A stretch of 64,000 bases of DNA from Bacteriovorax sp. (lineage in GTDB: Bacteria > Bdellovibrionota > Bacteriovoracia > Bacteriovoracales > Bacteriovoracaceae), in the NCBI GenBank assembly GCA_014377485.1, contig JACMPM010000029.1, forward strand, positions 1-64,000. The letters run 5' to 3'. The notes beneath the pieces were generated by a model. That model was not told where the DNA came from. It saw only the letters and a list, made by a program, of their open reading frames with translations, and searched no databases. The position numbers were made by a program, and so were the translations under genes. Shown in pieces: positions 53,251-61,519 of the stretch; positions within the stretch are counted from its first letter, which is position 1, and each line of letters starts with the position of its first letter.

Positions 53251-54474
53251 ATGAAAAAGCTGATTTTTCTGGTTATATTTTTACACTTTAATTTAAACTC
53301 TGCATTTGCAGGTTTGTATAAAGGTGAGTACAGCTTAGGTCTTTTTAAAGACTCAATATTTAACGCCTCTAAAATTACTCACGTTATTATCGTCGGCTCT
53401 GCCGCCAAAGAAGATTCAGATCAATTTTTCCAAGCAGGTGTAGCACGCGCCTTTCGCTATAAAGAAGTTAATCCCCTTGATCAAGTAGTTATAATGAGCA
53501 GCCCGGAAGTCAGAAGAACTGAAGATGCTGAAGTTTTTAACGAATTTAATATCTTCGTTTTTAAAACAGTAAAAGACACATTTACTGGCGATAAATTAAT
53601 GAAAGAATTAAATGAACTTGAAAAAATCGCCAGCATTGATTTTTTTGGTCACTCGTCTCCCTGGGGATTAAAGCTGGGAAAGACTGATGCAGCTTTTGAC
53701 CCAACCGAATTCACGCAATCACTCACAAAATTAAAATCTAAAATGCTTCCTAACTCTTACATGACAATCAGTAGCTGCAATAGTGGATTCTACATTGCTC
53801 CTGAAATCAGCCGCGTGCTTGAAATTCCTGTTTCTGGATCTCTAACTAGTTCAGTGTTTGAGCGAATTGAATCCGATGGAGCTTGGTACAAAGAAGATGA
53901 TTGGACGAAAGACAATTACGTTGAAGTAAATAATAACAGTTATAATGAAGATGTTTCGTGTGCGCTTGGCCTTTGCTGGAGAATGAAAGCCTCACGCTTT
54001 AACTACTCTTCTTATTGGGGACAATTTAAGGAAGGTGGATTGAGTTTTTATAAATTCTTCTGCAATTTCGAAAACAACTCTGACGGTCGCTGTGAAAAAG
54101 GAATGGCAAAATCTTTATTAACATTCCCTTCAGTTCGTCCTCTGACTAATAAATCAACCACAGAAGATTTTAAGGCTGTTGCCTTTGACTGGATTTGTTC
54201 AACAGCTAATGACAAAACTTATTTTAAAAACTGTGTGGCAGGCGTCGCTTCTGCTATTGCTCGTGGCGATCTGGTTTTTCAAACGCATCCAGGAAACGAA
54301 CTAATCTGTGACTTCAAATCATGTAAGGCAACAGTTGTTTGCAAGAAAAAAATATTTGGAAGTGGTCCAAGACCAGGAGGATGTAATCTGCAGACAGAAG
54401 TTAACAATACTCCTACAACTGCAGCTCGCGAAATGTTAAGCTTATTGAAAGGGTTTAATGCTCTTAAAAAATAA
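53251..54474 (+). CDS. Exported caspase-like (clan CD) protein, predicted
   Basis: The 407-residue protein has a signal peptide ending near NSAFA. Residues 42-180 resemble the caspase-like fold of clan CD: a first strand THVIIVGSAAKE, then IDFFGHSSPWGLKL with His134 and, 42 residues later, YMTISSCNSGFY with Cys176, both at strand ends. This is the His-Cys order and spacing of metacaspases and CHAT-like peptidases (H-G/S ... x-x-x-C-x-S-G). The C-terminal half is rich in cysteines (SCALGLCW, FFCNFENNSDGRC, CDFKSCKATVVCKK), fitting a disulphide-stabilised exported protein. GGAG seven bases before the ATG supports the start. Another exported protein with a cysteine-peptidase-like fold follows 147 bp later. 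Activity is inferred from two residues only. Confidence 0.62.
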   Translation: MKKLIFLVIFLHFNLNSAFAGLYKGEYSLGLFKDSIFNASKITHVIIVGSAAKEDSDQFFQAGVARAFRYKEVNPLDQVVIMSSPEVRRTEDAEVFNEFNIFVFKTVKDTFTGDKLMKELNELEKIASIDFFGHSSPWGLKLGKTDAAFDPTEFTQSLTKLKSKMLPNSYMTISSCNSGFYIAPEISRVLEIPVSGSLTSSVFERIESDGAWYKEDDWTKDNYVEVNNNSYNEDVSCALGLCWRMKASRFNYSSYWGQFKEGGLSFYKFFCNFENNSDGRCEKGMAKSLLTFPSVRPLTNKSTTEDFKAVAFDWICSTANDKTYFKNCVAGVASAIARGDLVFQTHPGNELICDFKSCKATVVCKKKIFGSGPRPGGCNLQTEVNNTPTTAAREMLSLLKGFNALKK

Positions 54475-54547
54475 GTTGAACAGCAGATATGTGATTAATA
54501 GAACAGTAATAAACTATAAAAAATTAAAGATTAAACAGGAAAATGTC

Positions 54548-54565
54548 GATCTACTAAGGTAGATC
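54548..54565. repeat. Short perfect hairpin between two exported-protein genes
   Basis: GATCTAC-TAAG-GTAGATC is a perfect seven-bp palindrome with a four-base loop. It has no T-tract, so it is a poor terminator; it could be an operator in front of the gene at 54622 or an RNA element. Confidence 0.5.
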
Positions 54566-54621
54566 ATTCGGGTCGTATATATTCTAGGTATGTGGCCATA
54601 GAGTCTGGGTAATTAATCTTT

Positions 54622-56742
54622 ATGAAATTTGTATTCGTATTTACACTCTTCTATTCCTATTGCTTTAATGGATTTAGTTTTGAAGTTCCAAAGACTTGTC
54701 TTCTGGATAAATCTTCTCAAAAAGATTGTGTCCAATGTAAACAAACCACTCCAAAAATAATGGATCTCGGAAAATTACAAAAATTAGCTAATGAACAATT
54801 AGTCCCCTTAACTGCCCTTGGCCTTTATAGTGATAAAGCTAAAAAATTACGTGCATCAAACATTGTCATTAAAAATCAACTTGCCAGTATTTTTAGAACC
54901 CTAAGAGACAAAGGAAAAGAACCTACATTCCAGGAAGGACAAAAACGAATTAAAAAAATTCAAGAGTCGTTTGATCAATTAACGGTTCTTTCCAAAGAAG
55001 CCAATCATCTTGAAAGGCAACATAATATCTGTATGAATAATTGTTCAGCAGTACAAAAACTAGAAATTCTAGATGATATCGGAAAAATTCAAAAACTAAA
55101 AAGCATGGTTCTTATTAAAGAACCATTATTGGCCAATAAAAATTTTGAAGAATTATATACGAAGATGGATGATCAGTTTGCAGATACAGAGGATATGTTT
55201 TCAAACAAAATATTTGAAGAGAAACTCTATCAGGCTACCTTTGATAATCTTCAAAATATAATAGCCAGAGAAAATGAATATGCTAGATTTGAAGACGATG
55301 CAAAAAAACCATTTTTACGTCTGGAAAACAATGATAATATAAAAAAATATAATGATGACTTGATGAATCGTTTTCCACTTATCAGTGAAGGAATCATTCA
55401 AGATATTTCAATCAATGAGGCTTCACAAAATCCTGTTAATAATAGTGCTTGTTATTTAACTCAATTATTTAAAACATACAGTCAACGAAAAGAATATAAA
55501 GAGATTGCCACTGATGTGACTTTATTTGCATTGCCATTTTTCTTAGGACCTATTGGCAGAGCTTCAGAATTTACCATTGAATTAATGATGGGAGAAAGAC
55601 TGGCAAACTATGGACTTAAAACAATAGAAGCATCCAAATCGATGAAATTAACAAATATAAGCATTAATGCAGGTGTTGGCATTGCAGACTTACAAAAATT
55701 ACATGCTGAAATAAATGAATGTAAAAACAAAGAAGTAACATTTCTAAGTAGTGCTAGTAACGAAAACTTAGATCAATTAAATGAATGTAAGGAAAAAGTG
55801 AGCAATGAAATACTGATGGCCGAGATATCGGCAATACCTCTTTTAAAAACTCATATTTCTATGAGTGCTTTAAAAAAAATTCAAATCATACCTCCTGCAC
55901 TTTCTAAACGCGTAAGCTTGATCACTAAGGATTTTGGAAAAGGAAAAAATAAAGTCATTAAAGATGAAATTAACGCAATTTTAAAAATTGTTAAAGATGA
56001 AAAGAAATCTTTAGAGAATTTACCGACTTCAGTTATCAATCAAAAAGAAAATATAAAAGCGTTTAAAAGCACTCACACTATAAGCCTCGACTCGAAGGCT
56101 CCAATTTCTATAGCTCCAAAAGATTTAGTAGAATTCCAAAAAACGATTGGTAAAGATACAATGGAATTACTCTATGTACCTGGGGCAGATGTTCCTCATT
56201 TACCAGAATCAATTAAAAGAGTGGGGCATGTTGCAATTAGAATTGGAGATAAAGTTTATCATCAAACCGGTGGATCTGGATTTAAAATTGAGAAGTTTGA
56301 AGATTTTCTTTATAAGACAAAACAAAATTATAAAGTTTATGGGCAGGTAATTGAAGTATCTGAAAAAGAAAAAGCAGTCATGGAATCGTATTTCAAAAAA
56401 ATGTATGATAAACAACTTCCCTATTCTTTTTTAGCAAATAATTGCTCGCAAACAATTTGTCGATCAATGGAACTAGCCGACATGAAAAGCACAAACGCTG
56501 TCATTGCAAGAGATCCCTTTTTAACCCAATTAAAAATCAGTAGAAATGAAAGAGTTGTAATGAAAACTTCATATAACGATGATAAAGACTTAAGTCTTAA
56601 AGATTTAAATATGGCCACAGTTAAAAATCGACTGGCGTTCTATGGCGTTCCTCTCGTTAGTACGGGTAGCGTAGCAGGTGCAGGTTATGAAGCTGTGGAT
56701 TTAGTTGTGGAATACTTAAATCAAATAAAAGAAACGAAATAA
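54622..56742 (+). CDS. Exported protein with permuted NlpC/P60 (LRAT-like) C-terminal domain
   Basis: The 706-residue protein has a signal peptide (MKFVFVFTLFYSYCFNGFSF), an early Cys cluster (KDCVQCKQ), long coiled-coil-rich helices (about 50-270), a hydrophobic segment near 295-315 (DVTLFALPFFLGPIGRA), and a C-terminal papain-like domain. There, RVGHVAIRIGDKVYHQTGG (about 533-551) supplies the histidine and FLANNCSQTICRSMEL (about 610-625) the cysteine. The His-before-Cys order is that of circularly permuted NlpC/P60 proteins such as LRAT and YiiX. Such enzymes cleave amide or ester bonds in lipids or peptides. I cannot tell whether the membrane-like segment anchors it. The ribosome site is weak. 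Its upstream neighbour is the caspase-like gene. Confidence 0.65.
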   Translation: MKFVFVFTLFYSYCFNGFSFEVPKTCLLDKSSQKDCVQCKQTTPKIMDLGKLQKLANEQLVPLTALGLYSDKAKKLRASNIVIKNQLASIFRTLRDKGKEPTFQEGQKRIKKIQESFDQLTVLSKEANHLERQHNICMNNCSAVQKLEILDDIGKIQKLKSMVLIKEPLLANKNFEELYTKMDDQFADTEDMFSNKIFEEKLYQATFDNLQNIIARENEYARFEDDAKKPFLRLENNDNIKKYNDDLMNRFPLISEGIIQDISINEASQNPVNNSACYLTQLFKTYSQRKEYKEIATDVTLFALPFFLGPIGRASEFTIELMMGERLANYGLKTIEASKSMKLTNISINAGVGIADLQKLHAEINECKNKEVTFLSSASNENLDQLNECKEKVSNEILMAEISAIPLLKTHISMSALKKIQIIPPALSKRVSLITKDFGKGKNKVIKDEINAILKIVKDEKKSLENLPTSVINQKENIKAFKSTHTISLDSKAPISIAPKDLVEFQKTIGKDTMELLYVPGADVPHLPESIKRVGHVAIRIGDKVYHQTGGSGFKIEKFEDFLYKTKQNYKVYGQVIEVSEKEKAVMESYFKKMYDKQLPYSFLANNCSQTICRSMELADMKSTNAVIARDPFLTQLKISRNERVVMKTSYNDDKDLSLKDLNMATVKNRLAFYGVPLVSTGSVAGAGYEAVDLVVEYLNQIKETK

Positions 56743-56836
56743 GCCTAAATAGTAGAAGCAAATGCCCGTCTATATCATTGTATGAGGTGACTTGTTTGTC
56801 ATTTAATATCTATTTGATTTTTTTTTAACATTCTTT

Positions 56837-58117
56837 TTAGCTTTCGATGGTTACAGTTTTTTCAATTCGGTCGCGTACAAACTGAATATGACCTTTAAGA
56901 GAATAAACATATTCCGAAAAGTTTTGGGGCATTTTCATTTTATTGACCCGTTCTTCGATAAGACTTAGTTGTTGCAAATAATTGTCATAATCTACTTTGG
57001 TTACAGTGTGTTTAATTTGAGTTTCAAGAAACTTAAGTTCACCATAGCGCTGATAAATTTTCGACCGAAGTCTCCAATGATAAATTTTGGGAATGGTTCT
57101 AATAAGTGGAAGTAGAAATGCCAAAAAGGGAATAATTAAAAGAACAAAGCGATCAAACCACGCTGCCAGCCAATAAGGTAAGTAGCGCTGCCAAAATGGA
57201 GCTCCGGATTTATAAAACTGAGTAGCATCCTTACTAAGTGAAAAGGAGTCATCTTTATTCGTTGGAAACTCTCCTCGCTTTTCAAAAATACCTGGCTGAC
57301 TATGCACTTCCGTAGCGGCCTTTAATAAAAGATATGCCAATGCTGGGTGTATGTCATCTCTGACAAGTAATGTGGAAGTGGATGCAACCAGGTCAATATC
57401 CTCTTTTGGTATATCTGATTCAAGATCAATGGCCCCACGTGGAAGAATTAAGTGATGAAAGGCCTGATCTTTTCTTGAAATGGCTTCGGCCTGTTCCAAG
57501 CTCAGTAATTTTATATCTTTTCTAAGTGCTAGTTCGTGAATAATTTTATTATCAGCAGGCAACATTAATATGACAGCATCGACGGTGCCATTTTTTAAGG
57601 CCTGAGCAGATTCGGTCGAAGTCATATTTAATAGAGATGCATCCTGGGGATCAACACCAGACATGAGTAAAAGTCGTTGCGCAAAAACCTGAGCCCCGTG
57701 TCCTACTCGTCCAACAGCAATTTTATCTCCAATGAGTTGAGAAAAATGAGTGTAGACATTTTTCGAACGATAAAATATCCAAATAGGTTCGTAGTATAGG
57801 CTTCCAAGAGATACAATATCTGGTTCTTTGTCCTCAGAACCAATACCATCTTGAACGAATGCAGCTGAAACGCCAGTATTATCATCGTCGAGAAGTTTAA
57901 GATTTTCTAAAGGGCCTGAAGATGCACGAATATTAAGAGTCACGCCTTCTGCTTTTAATATACGCTTATATTGTATTGCATACTTTTGAATATCGCTTTG
58001 ATCATCCCCTGTTGAAATTGTTAAATGATTTGGCGGGGCCGGGTCAAAGCGCCCAATAGCGAAGATAAGTAAAATTGTGATCAGTATGCCAAGTGGTAAA
58101 GTGATTTTTGCAGACAT
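56837..58117 (-). CDS. TAXI-family solute-binding protein with C-terminal membrane segment
   Basis: The 426-residue protein has an N-terminal membrane anchor or signal (LGILITILLIFAIG), then a TAXI/TRAP-type periplasmic binding domain (about 30-300: ISTGDDQSDIQKYAIQYKRI, SAAFVQDGIG, ALKNGTVDAVILMLPA, ALAYLLLKAA). A further hydrophobic stretch (about 325-350, FVLLIIPFLAFLLPLIRTIP) and a coiled-coil tail follow. TAXI proteins normally hand a ligand such as glutamate to a TRAP permease; no permease gene is adjacent, and the membrane tail is not part of a normal soluble receptor. A sensory or periplasmic scaffold role is possible. GAGGAA eight bases before the ATG supports the start. It is divergent from the 5'-nucleotidase gene. 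Confidence 0.78.
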   Translation of the reverse strand: MSAKITLPLGILITILLIFAIGRFDPAPPNHLTISTGDDQSDIQKYAIQYKRILKAEGVTLNIRASSGPLENLKLLDDDNTGVSAAFVQDGIGSEDKEPDIVSLGSLYYEPIWIFYRSKNVYTHFSQLIGDKIAVGRVGHGAQVFAQRLLLMSGVDPQDASLLNMTSTESAQALKNGTVDAVILMLPADNKIIHELALRKDIKLLSLEQAEAISRKDQAFHHLILPRGAIDLESDIPKEDIDLVASTSTLLVRDDIHPALAYLLLKAATEVHSQPGIFEKRGEFPTNKDDSFSLSKDATQFYKSGAPFWQRYLPYWLAAWFDRFVLLIIPFLAFLLPLIRTIPKIYHWRLRSKIYQRYGELKFLETQIKHTVTKVDYDNYLQQLSLIEERVNKMKMPQNFSEYVYSLKGHIQFVRDRIEKTVTIES

Positions 58118-58220
58118 CAGTTGATCTTCCTCTTAGTTGTTTTACAAAGATTTAGACTATTTAACTTAGGAGTTTAAGTAAATCACTTTTTAAAGACAAT
58201 CAAGTGAAATTGTGAACTTA

Positions 58221-58235
58221 GCATTTAGGAAATGC
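58221..58235. repeat. Small hairpin in the divergent gap
   Basis: GCATTT-AGG-AAATGC is a six-bp perfect stem within the 233-bp gap between the TAXI and 5'-nucleotidase genes. It might be an operator for one or both; no firm promoter was read around it. Confidence 0.35.
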
Positions 58236-58350
58236 CTACTTCTCTTAAAACTGACTAAAAAACAAACAGCTCTCATTGTAAAAACTATAGGGCAACTCAC
58301 TCAAGATTTATAAATGATAAAATAAGAAAGCAATATAAATCGAGGATTCC

Positions 58351-59901
58351 ATGCCTACAAAAATTTTAGCAATCCTTGTTCTTTCTCTAGCACTTTCAAT
58401 AAACTCATTGGTAGAGGCCAAGCTTGTTCAAATTATACACACCAATGATTTGCACTCTTATTTTGAAGGATACCGCGATGGTCGTGGTGGCTACGCTCGA
58501 GTAAAAACAGTAATTGATAACTTAAAAAAAGAAGCAAGTGCCAAAGGCATAGAAGTTCTACAACTAGATGCTGGAGATTGGGGTGAAGGAACATCTTTTT
58601 TCTTTACTGACCAGGGTGCTAATTCCATAAAAGCTCTGAATATGTTTGGTACGGAAGCAACTCTCATTGGAAATCATGATCATTTATTAGGTGGAAAAGT
58701 TTTAGGTCAGCAGATAAGACGAGCGAATGTTCCCATGAAATTTCTATCGGCCAATTTAGTACAAACTAAAGAAATGGAATTAGGCGATTTAGTAAAACCA
58801 TTTTTTGATGTAGAAAAAAGTGGATTTAAAATTCGTGTTATTGGTCTATCTACTGAAGAACCAGAATTTCAATATACACTTATTCCGGGATTTATTTTGC
58901 CGGCAATACCGACAGGTTTAGCATTTTCAGCTCAGGCAAAATCTGAGGGTGTTGATGTGGTGATCGCCTTAACTCACTTGGGACAATTCCAGGACAAATA
59001 CCTAGCAAAATATTCTAAAGATATAGATGTTATCGTCGGTGGGCATTCACATACTCGAATGGATGAAGTGCTTTTGGTAAAAAATAAAAATAATAAATAT
59101 GTTCCGATTGTGCAGGCCGGATCTCATGGACTGGCAGTAGGAAGTTTAATTTTAGATATTCAAGGAAAGAGTGATGTAAGAGTTGTGAGTTATAAGCTTT
59201 ATGAAATAAACACCACTGTTTTGGAAAATAAAGAGATGAAGCAATTCGTTGATCAGGTTGTTCAAAGTCGTGATGAATATTTTGGAGGTCATTTCAATGA
59301 TATGGTCGGAGAATCAAATGTACCTCTGTCCGGATATATCGATGGTAATCCAGTAATCAAAAAATCTTGCTGGGGAGAAAACCTGGCAAAAATGAATAAA
59401 GAAGCGGTTGGTGCTGATATTGGACTTCACCTTGCATTTTTCGAAGGTGTTTCCATGAACGCAGGACCTGTTAAATTTGGTGACCTCGTTGATAATTTTC
59501 CGCACGTTAGAAACTTTACTGATCCGGGTTGGGAGATATCAACTTTCACTGCAAAAGGAAATATTATAAAAACTATTTTAGAAGCAATTATCCAATTAGA
59601 TGGACACGTTGGGGTAAATTTTTACGGATTAACTTATAAAAGTATGATCATTCCAAAGAGCATTCCCTATGCAGGCGGTAGAGTGCTTAGCTGGGCAATT
59701 AAAATTAATGGTGAAAAAATTGATGATCAAAAATCTTATACCGTGGCAATTCCGACTGAAGTATCCTATGCCGTAAATACCTTGTTTCCCAAAAAAGTTC
59801 AAAAAATTATGCCTGGCCTGGTTAAATCAGGAAAATTCTTCTGGCCTTTAATGGAAGAATATATGAGAAATAATTCTCCGATAAAGTGTATAAGTAACTA
59901 A
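58351..59901 (+). CDS. 5'-nucleotidase/UshA-like metallophosphoesterase
   Basis: The 516-residue protein has a signal peptide (ILAILVLSLALSINSLVEA) and the two-domain layout of UshA-type enzymes, which hydrolyse nucleotides or related phosphate esters in the periplasm. The two-metal site is intact: HTNDLHS (about 31-37), LDAGDWGEG, GNHDHL, ALTHLG and VGGHSHTRMD. The C-terminal substrate-binding domain (about 310-500) is shorter in conserved features, but GPVKFGDLVDNFP corresponds to the conserved G-P-V-x-F-G-D segment. GAGG five bases before the ATG supports the start. It is a single gene ending at a hairpin shared with the convergent sulfatase-fold gene. Confidence 0.9.
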   Translation: MPTKILAILVLSLALSINSLVEAKLVQIIHTNDLHSYFEGYRDGRGGYARVKTVIDNLKKEASAKGIEVLQLDAGDWGEGTSFFFTDQGANSIKALNMFGTEATLIGNHDHLLGGKVLGQQIRRANVPMKFLSANLVQTKEMELGDLVKPFFDVEKSGFKIRVIGLSTEEPEFQYTLIPGFILPAIPTGLAFSAQAKSEGVDVVIALTHLGQFQDKYLAKYSKDIDVIVGGHSHTRMDEVLLVKNKNNKYVPIVQAGSHGLAVGSLILDIQGKSDVRVVSYKLYEINTTVLENKEMKQFVDQVVQSRDEYFGGHFNDMVGESNVPLSGYIDGNPVIKKSCWGENLAKMNKEAVGADIGLHLAFFEGVSMNAGPVKFGDLVDNFPHVRNFTDPGWEISTFTAKGNIIKTILEAIIQLDGHVGVNFYGLTYKSMIIPKSIPYAGGRVLSWAIKINGEKIDDQKSYTVAIPTEVSYAVNTLFPKKVQKIMPGLVKSGKFFWPLMEEYMRNNSPIKCISN

Positions 59902-59915
59902 AAAGCACCTCTATA

Positions 59916-59949
59916 AATCAAGTCAAACGATCCCATCGTTTTCTTGATT
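59916..59949. terminator. Shared hairpin between convergent genes
   Basis: AATCAAG-TC-AAACGAT-CCC-ATCGTTTT-CTTGATT forms a long stem with a small internal mismatch and a three-base loop. It lies 15 bases after the 5'-nucleotidase stop and overlaps the stop codon of the minus-strand gene at 59948. There is no clear T-tract, so it is probably a weak or factor-dependent terminator. Confidence 0.6.
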
Positions 59950-61519
59950 AACGATAATCTTGCAATTCAATTTTTGGAATTTCTTTTAGACCATTAGTTC
60001 TAACTTGAATTTCAAAATCAAGAAGCCTTTTCTTTAAAATATTAAAAACAGGTCCCTCGTTTTTAATTGGAAAAAGTTCTTTAGGGTCTTTTACTATGTC
60101 AAAAAATTCAAACTCCGGAATATTCAGTCTCTTACCAGAAATAAAAGTCCAAGCAGAATATTGCATTTCTGCAAATCTAGCGCGTCGATGTATCAATTTA
60201 TTTTTGTTATTTCTAACAGCGTATTCCTTGAAATCATGACCTATAGATATTTGGTATTCTCTTAATTGATCAAAAATAGAATTTTTTTGGTCAACGGTCA
60301 ACGTAGTTTCCCAAAGAGGCATACGCACATGAAAAACCTCTTCTTTTGTAATATTTGTTTCAATTTTTTTCTTATTAACTCTAACAATACTCTGTCCATC
60401 AAACTTATAATCATTGAATTTAATATTTAGTAAATCTAAAATGGTTGGCAAAATATCAATTCCTGAAACAAAATTTTTCTCGATTATTTTCGGTACAACT
60501 CCAGGAAAGTGAATGATAAGTGGAACATGGACCATTTCGTCGTGTATGTCAGTGTGTGCTATATACTTTCTTTCTCCTAAAGTTTCTCCATGTTCAGATT
60601 GTAAAATAATTATGGTGTCATTATATAAATTATTATTTTTGAGAATTTTAATTATTTCTCCAACCTCATAATCTACTTGAGAAACGCCGTTATCGTAAAT
60701 ATCATTTAAAAAATTAAAATCAATTTGATTAACTTTTTTGGGAAACTTACCTGTTACTTTAGAGGATATAAGATGAGTTTGATTATTTAAAAAAGTAAGA
60801 TTAAATTTATGCCCCGGTAATTTTGGGTCATACACATAATTGTCATAATAATATTGCATATTAGCAAAATAATGAATTCCATAAAAAGCCCCGCGATAAT
60901 TTTCATCTGCAAATTTATTAGGTAGCTTATAACCGAATGGTGCGTGGACCGATCCCAAAGGAAACCATAAAAATAATGGATGGTCTTTGTTCTTATTTAC
61001 AAAATCATTAATTATATTCCAATTAAACTGTCGATTATTCCACATTCTTGTTTTTGGAATATGAAAATGATTACCAAAAGCTTTTTTAAATAGTTCTCGA
61101 TATTCTACTACCATTTGAAATTCTGGTGAATTACCAATCGCTGCACTGGTGTATCCATTGCTATTAAGAATATCTCCAAGGGTTTGAGGGGGTGTTTTTT
61201 TGAATTCTTTGGTATAATTGCGATCTGGAAATAATCCAGTATGGACACTTCTCTCAGAAACAGGGGTCAAATAATCAGTAGAAAAATAGTTTTTAAATAA
61301 CCAGGAATCTTTGGCAAATGAATCTATGTTCGGTGAGGTATTTCTAGGGTATCCGTAGGCACCTAAATGATCTCTTCTCAAGCTATCAATACTGATCAAA
61401 ATTACATTGCATTTTTTAGAACATAGATCAAAAATAGATTTATCTTTTGCAAGTATTCTTTTTTCATTATTACAACTAAATAAAACGAGAGTTAAAAAAA
61501 GTAATACTATAAATTTCAT
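59948..61519 (-). CDS. Sulfatase-fold (alkaline phosphatase superfamily) lipoprotein
   Basis: The 523-residue product has a lipoprotein signal (TLVLFSC, Cys16) and the sulfatase fold: NVILISIDSLRRDHLGAYGYPRNTSPNID with the metal Asp residues (near 43-46), the nucleophile region YLTPVSERSVHTGLFPDR, IILQSEHGETLGE (metal Asp/His region), HDEMVHVPLIIHFPG and GIDILPTILDLLNI. The nucleophile position seems to be Thr, not the Cys/Ser of C-x-P-x-R that becomes formylglycine, so a phosphate- or phosphoethanolamine-type activity is as likely as sulfatase. In the third metal motif Asp is replaced (QSEHG against usual SDHG). Its ATG overlaps the stop of the preceding family member by four bases, so the two are translationally coupled. 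Confidence 0.82.
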   Translation of the reverse strand: MKFIVLLFLTLVLFSCNNEKRILAKDKSIFDLCSKKCNVILISIDSLRRDHLGAYGYPRNTSPNIDSFAKDSWLFKNYFSTDYLTPVSERSVHTGLFPDRNYTKEFKKTPPQTLGDILNSNGYTSAAIGNSPEFQMVVEYRELFKKAFGNHFHIPKTRMWNNRQFNWNIINDFVNKNKDHPLFLWFPLGSVHAPFGYKLPNKFADENYRGAFYGIHYFANMQYYYDNYVYDPKLPGHKFNLTFLNNQTHLISSKVTGKFPKKVNQIDFNFLNDIYDNGVSQVDYEVGEIIKILKNNNLYNDTIIILQSEHGETLGERKYIAHTDIHDEMVHVPLIIHFPGVVPKIIEKNFVSGIDILPTILDLLNIKFNDYKFDGQSIVRVNKKKIETNITKEEVFHVRMPLWETTLTVDQKNSIFDQLREYQISIGHDFKEYAVRNNKNKLIHRRARFAEMQYSAWTFISGKRLNIPEFEFFDIVKDPKELFPIKNEGPVFNILKKRLLDFEIQVRTNGLKEIPKIELQDYR

